Source: Hydrogenophilus thermoluteolus (GTDB lineage: Bacteria; Pseudomonadota; Gammaproteobacteria; Burkholderiales; Rhodocyclaceae). From it: a stretch of DNA of 64,000 bases. The first letter of the stretch is position 1. Each line of letters begins with the position of its first letter. Location of the stretch: positions 1,095,001-1,159,000 of the forward strand of contig NZ_AP018558.1 of NCBI RefSeq assembly GCF_003574215.1. Direction: 5' to 3'. Below are positions 62,701-64,000 of the stretch, piece by piece. The translations under genes and the position numbers were made by a program. Below the pieces are notes generated by a model, which saw only the letters and a program-made list of their open reading frames with translations, had not been told where the DNA came from and made no database searches.

Positions 62701-63129
62701 GCAGCGGAGGCGGCGGCAGAGCTCGCGCAGTGGCTCGCGCTGTTTTCCCGAACGCTTAGCGCCCCCTTACCGTGGCACGCCACGTGGTGGGACACGTGGT
62801 GGGACAAATGGCGGTCCTCGCCACCCGAAAACAACGAACGCGATGCGAAGCGGGAAGCAAATTGCCGCGCCGCGTGGTTCGAATCGGCAGAGCGCGCAAT
62901 GGGCATGCGCCAAGGGCACGATGGGGGAGACCACACCGATCCCTCGCTGCTCTGGGCCTTTGGCAACCGTTCCGAAAGCGCGCTCTATGCGCTATTGCAA
63001 GAGAGCTACGCGTTATTGCTACCACGGCTCGAATTTTGGGCACAGAAAAGCCAAGTCATCCCGCTCTCCGGTAGCGCCGAAGCCAACTCGGTTCCAAGCG
63101 AAACGGGACGAATGGGGGTGAAACCGTGA
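59779..63129 (+). CDS. recC: Exodeoxyribonuclease V subunit RecC
   Basis: The Chi-recognising, inactive-helicase subunit of RecBCD. The 1116-aa product begins MHFILHVSNRTEILLAHLVD; ERLPFLIAGRGMERWLEHQL and HFGIWGNGEFLFPHHFFDRL match the RecC N-terminal region. VRVLFLIGMDDQAYPRQQR and YTFLELLLCVRERLEILWQG are strong RecC marks. GTG 59779 is chosen from homology; no ribosome site is obvious and a TTG frame extends upstream. Its stop overlaps the recB start (TGATG). Confidence 0.92.
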   Translation: MHFILHVSNRTEILLAHLVDLLEHAPPQPFERLPFLIAGRGMERWLEHQLARHFGIWGNGEFLFPHHFFDRLAETFGVTLDAAPLARERTRWRIEAALRDPAFAATLPFPGIAEPDAARQRFQLAEQLANLYDQYQLLRSDWLDAWSQGQNPLANDPHASWQMALWQKLAIAPHRGTLWRQLIERLAALSEAEVAQLPPQIFVFGVSYLPPLMLEVLLALSAHVPVHLFTLSPSETYWGDIPKREARFAYLSDPNGLPEGTHHPLLIAYGRHGAYFQRLLLEAQAMAELTHFERHQPTDRPVTLLEHLQNDLCDNTLSPLPPDVERNILFHRCHTRLREVEVLRDRIRALLAETPDLVLDEIVVMSPQIDQYRPFITPLFADIPHTIADRTVVHDAPALQWLLDWFALIQGDFAWDEVWDFLHQPWVMARFDLTAAELELLSEMVVEIGAVRCDLTSETHRNDWLSGLRRLLLGAVCDAPDTVWHAFAPVGACEGQRMALLAPLFALWERMREWRDLAHHPDGFSLPFWQKELRRLAQFFFPDDPQRLPLDEAIETLGEEAAPLTETGTPIGFATIAAWVESLGAERRNSRGFLQRGITFCDLLPMRSIPVRVLFLIGMDDQAYPRQQRAPAYDLLRRHFRIGDRDLRSEDRYTFLELLLCVRERLEILWQGLTPDTNAKRPPAQVVTELREVLEYGYGLPVERDDALPPHTLTISHRAFPFHSRYFAADTPNVLRGRDRDHYAICVALRHAADASLAPAVGDSRLPPLPWPTQALALETLAAALSAPIAWRLAQHGVATDPLVEPPMPRAKLVADGLDEWRLRERLNEGAQARSASCMAWDETLPNATLQRAQAEGVWPLHPSGARRAQEAFAHFSTLWQAYRHACPTSPTPQTYSVTIDDWTLTDTLPVAGNRTFVAFHPHRVTKKNRLQLWLRHLLLCASDSGGWHTHLYAFDRTPKADTAAIVLQHPPVSAAEAAAELAQWLALFSRTLSAPLPWHATWWDTWWDKWRSSPPENNERDAKREANCRAAWFESAERAMGMRQGHDGGDHTDPSLLWAFGNRSESALYALLQESYALLLPRLEFWAQKSQVIPLSGSAEANSVPSETGRMGVKP

Positions 63130-64000
63130 TGCAGGCTGCGCCGTTCGATCTGTACAACGACCCGCTCCTACCGGGTATCCACGCGATCGAAGCGAGCGCC
63201 GGAACCGGCAAAACCTACACGTTGGCTCAACTGCTCGTCCGCCTGGTCGTCGAGAAGGCGATTCCGATCGACCAAATCTTGGTGGTCACCTTTACCCGCG
63301 CTGCAGCGGCCGAACTGCGCGAACGGATCCACCGCCGTTTGACCGAGGTGGAACTGGCGTTGCACACACCACTCGACGATCCCTCTATTGTTCCTGATGA
63401 TCCCTTTTCTCTGTGGCTGGCGCGACTCGATCCCAACGCGGCGCGCGACCGTCTGCGTCGCGCGAAAGGGTTGCTCGATCTGGCGCCGATCACCACGATC
63501 GACGCGTTTGCGATGCAGGTAGCGCAAGAGGAAGGGTTCGCGTTGGGCATATCGCCCGCGGCAACGCTGCTCGAGGACGAAGCGCGGTTCGACCGACCGC
63601 TCATCGACGCGCTATGGCAAAGGAGCGCCGTGTTGCCGCAACTCCTACAAGACGCGGTGGTTGCGCGTTATCCCACACCGGACAAGCTCGCTTCCGACTT
63701 TCGCCGCCTGGGTCCGAACGCGCGGTTCGCCTCCCCTCCCGATTGGCAAACCCTTTGGGAAGCGCATGAGGCGCTGCATGCCGAGTGGCCGCCAGCCCGT
63801 TTGCGTGCGCTTGGGGAACTTTCAGAAGAATTGTTATGTAAAATAAACGCGCGCAGCCGCGGAAAAGTCGAACGGGAACTCATCGCGCCCCTTCGTGCTG
63901 GCGAATTGCCTATTTTTCGCGACGCCACAGGCGGGGTACTGACGTACCTGGAAGGTACTGCGCTACCCAAAAAGGTCCCGTTCGAGACGGCTTTTTCCCC
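63129..64000 (+). CDS. recB: Exodeoxyribonuclease V subunit RecB, N-terminal part (runs off window)
   Basis: The first 290 codons of the helicase-nuclease subunit. The frame is open to the window edge. HAIEASAGTGKTYTLAQLLV holds Walker A of a UvrD-type helicase; VVTFTRAAAAELRERIHRRL is motif Ia, and APITTIDAFAMQVAQEEGFA follows as expected. ATG 63129 overlaps the recC stop; GTG 63126 is an alternative. The helicase motifs II-VI and nuclease domain lie outside. Confidence 0.95.
   Translation, partial: MQAAPFDLYNDPLLPGIHAIEASAGTGKTYTLAQLLVRLVVEKAIPIDQILVVTFTRAAAAELRERIHRRLTEVELALHTPLDDPSIVPDDPFSLWLARLDPNAARDRLRRAKGLLDLAPITTIDAFAMQVAQEEGFALGISPAATLLEDEARFDRPLIDALWQRSAVLPQLLQDAVVARYPTPDKLASDFRRLGPNARFASPPDWQTLWEAHEALHAEWPPARLRALGELSEELLCKINARSRGKVERELIAPLRAGELPIFRDATGGVLTYLEGTALPKKVPFETAFS

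Overview
The window is a 64 kb piece of a GC-rich proteobacterial chromosome. Gene content and order point to a betaproteobacterium: the his-hinT-tatABC cluster, smc-zipA-ligA, gloB-methyltransferase-rnhA-dnaQ, dapD/dapE/prmB, and a CTGT-N8-ACAG SOS box beside umuDC. A Hydrogenophilaceae-like organism is my best guess, but that rests on gene content only; the 23S sequence would settle it. Almost everything is housekeeping, coding density is very high, and no transposase, integrase, CRISPR array or tRNA was seen.

Layout. 1-2161: 3' part of an rRNA operon (23S, 5S) with unusual A/C-rich spacers and a terminator. 2.2-5.4 kb: thrC facing nadC and an HDOD gene. 5.5-11.2 kb: a signalling stretch with a small unknown protein, a PAS-GGDEF cyclase, an M61 peptidase, lexA, a SlyD-like FKBP and a response-regulator cyclase. 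11.2-19.2 kb: gloB, a methyltransferase, rnhA, dnaQ, mutS, suhB, trmJ and cysE. 19.2-27.4 kb: a ten-gene Fe-S cluster operon, iscR - iscS-like - sufBCDSU - sufT - Rieske ferredoxin - sufA. 27.5-31.7 kb: dapD-pilU-dapE-prmB on the minus strand. 31.8-39.5 kb: smc-zipA-ligA-galU. 39.5-42.9 kb: typA, a broken glutathione S-transferase gene and mtnP. 42.9-48 kb: an HlyD / RbbA-like / ABC-2 permease export operon. 48.2-51.6 kb: an SOS cassette with a UmuD-prime-like protein, UmuC and an AAA ATPase with a nuclease-like C-terminus. 51.6-57.5 kb: hisBHAFIE-hinT-tatABC, with hisC divergent. 57.6-64 kb: hisC, a DUF3592 membrane protein, recC and the start of recB.

How it works together. The Fe-S operon looks regulated by its own first product: an IscR type-1-like site overlaps the iscR promoter, and a second, weaker site overlaps the promoter of cysE just upstream. 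This would link cysteine supply to Fe-S demand. The operon combines an IscS-type desulfurase with a complete SufBCDSU set and no IscU, HscA or HscB. DNA maintenance is strongly represented (LexA, UmuC, MutS, DnaQ, RNase HI, ligase, SMC, RecC, RecB).

The most unusual item is the SOS cassette at 48.2-51.6 kb. Its UmuD homologue starts almost exactly at the usual self-cleavage site, has Arg in place of the catalytic Lys, and its ATG lies inside a near-perfect LexA box, so it appears to be made directly in the active, pre-processed form. The AAA/PD-(D/E)XK gene follows umuC on the same strand.
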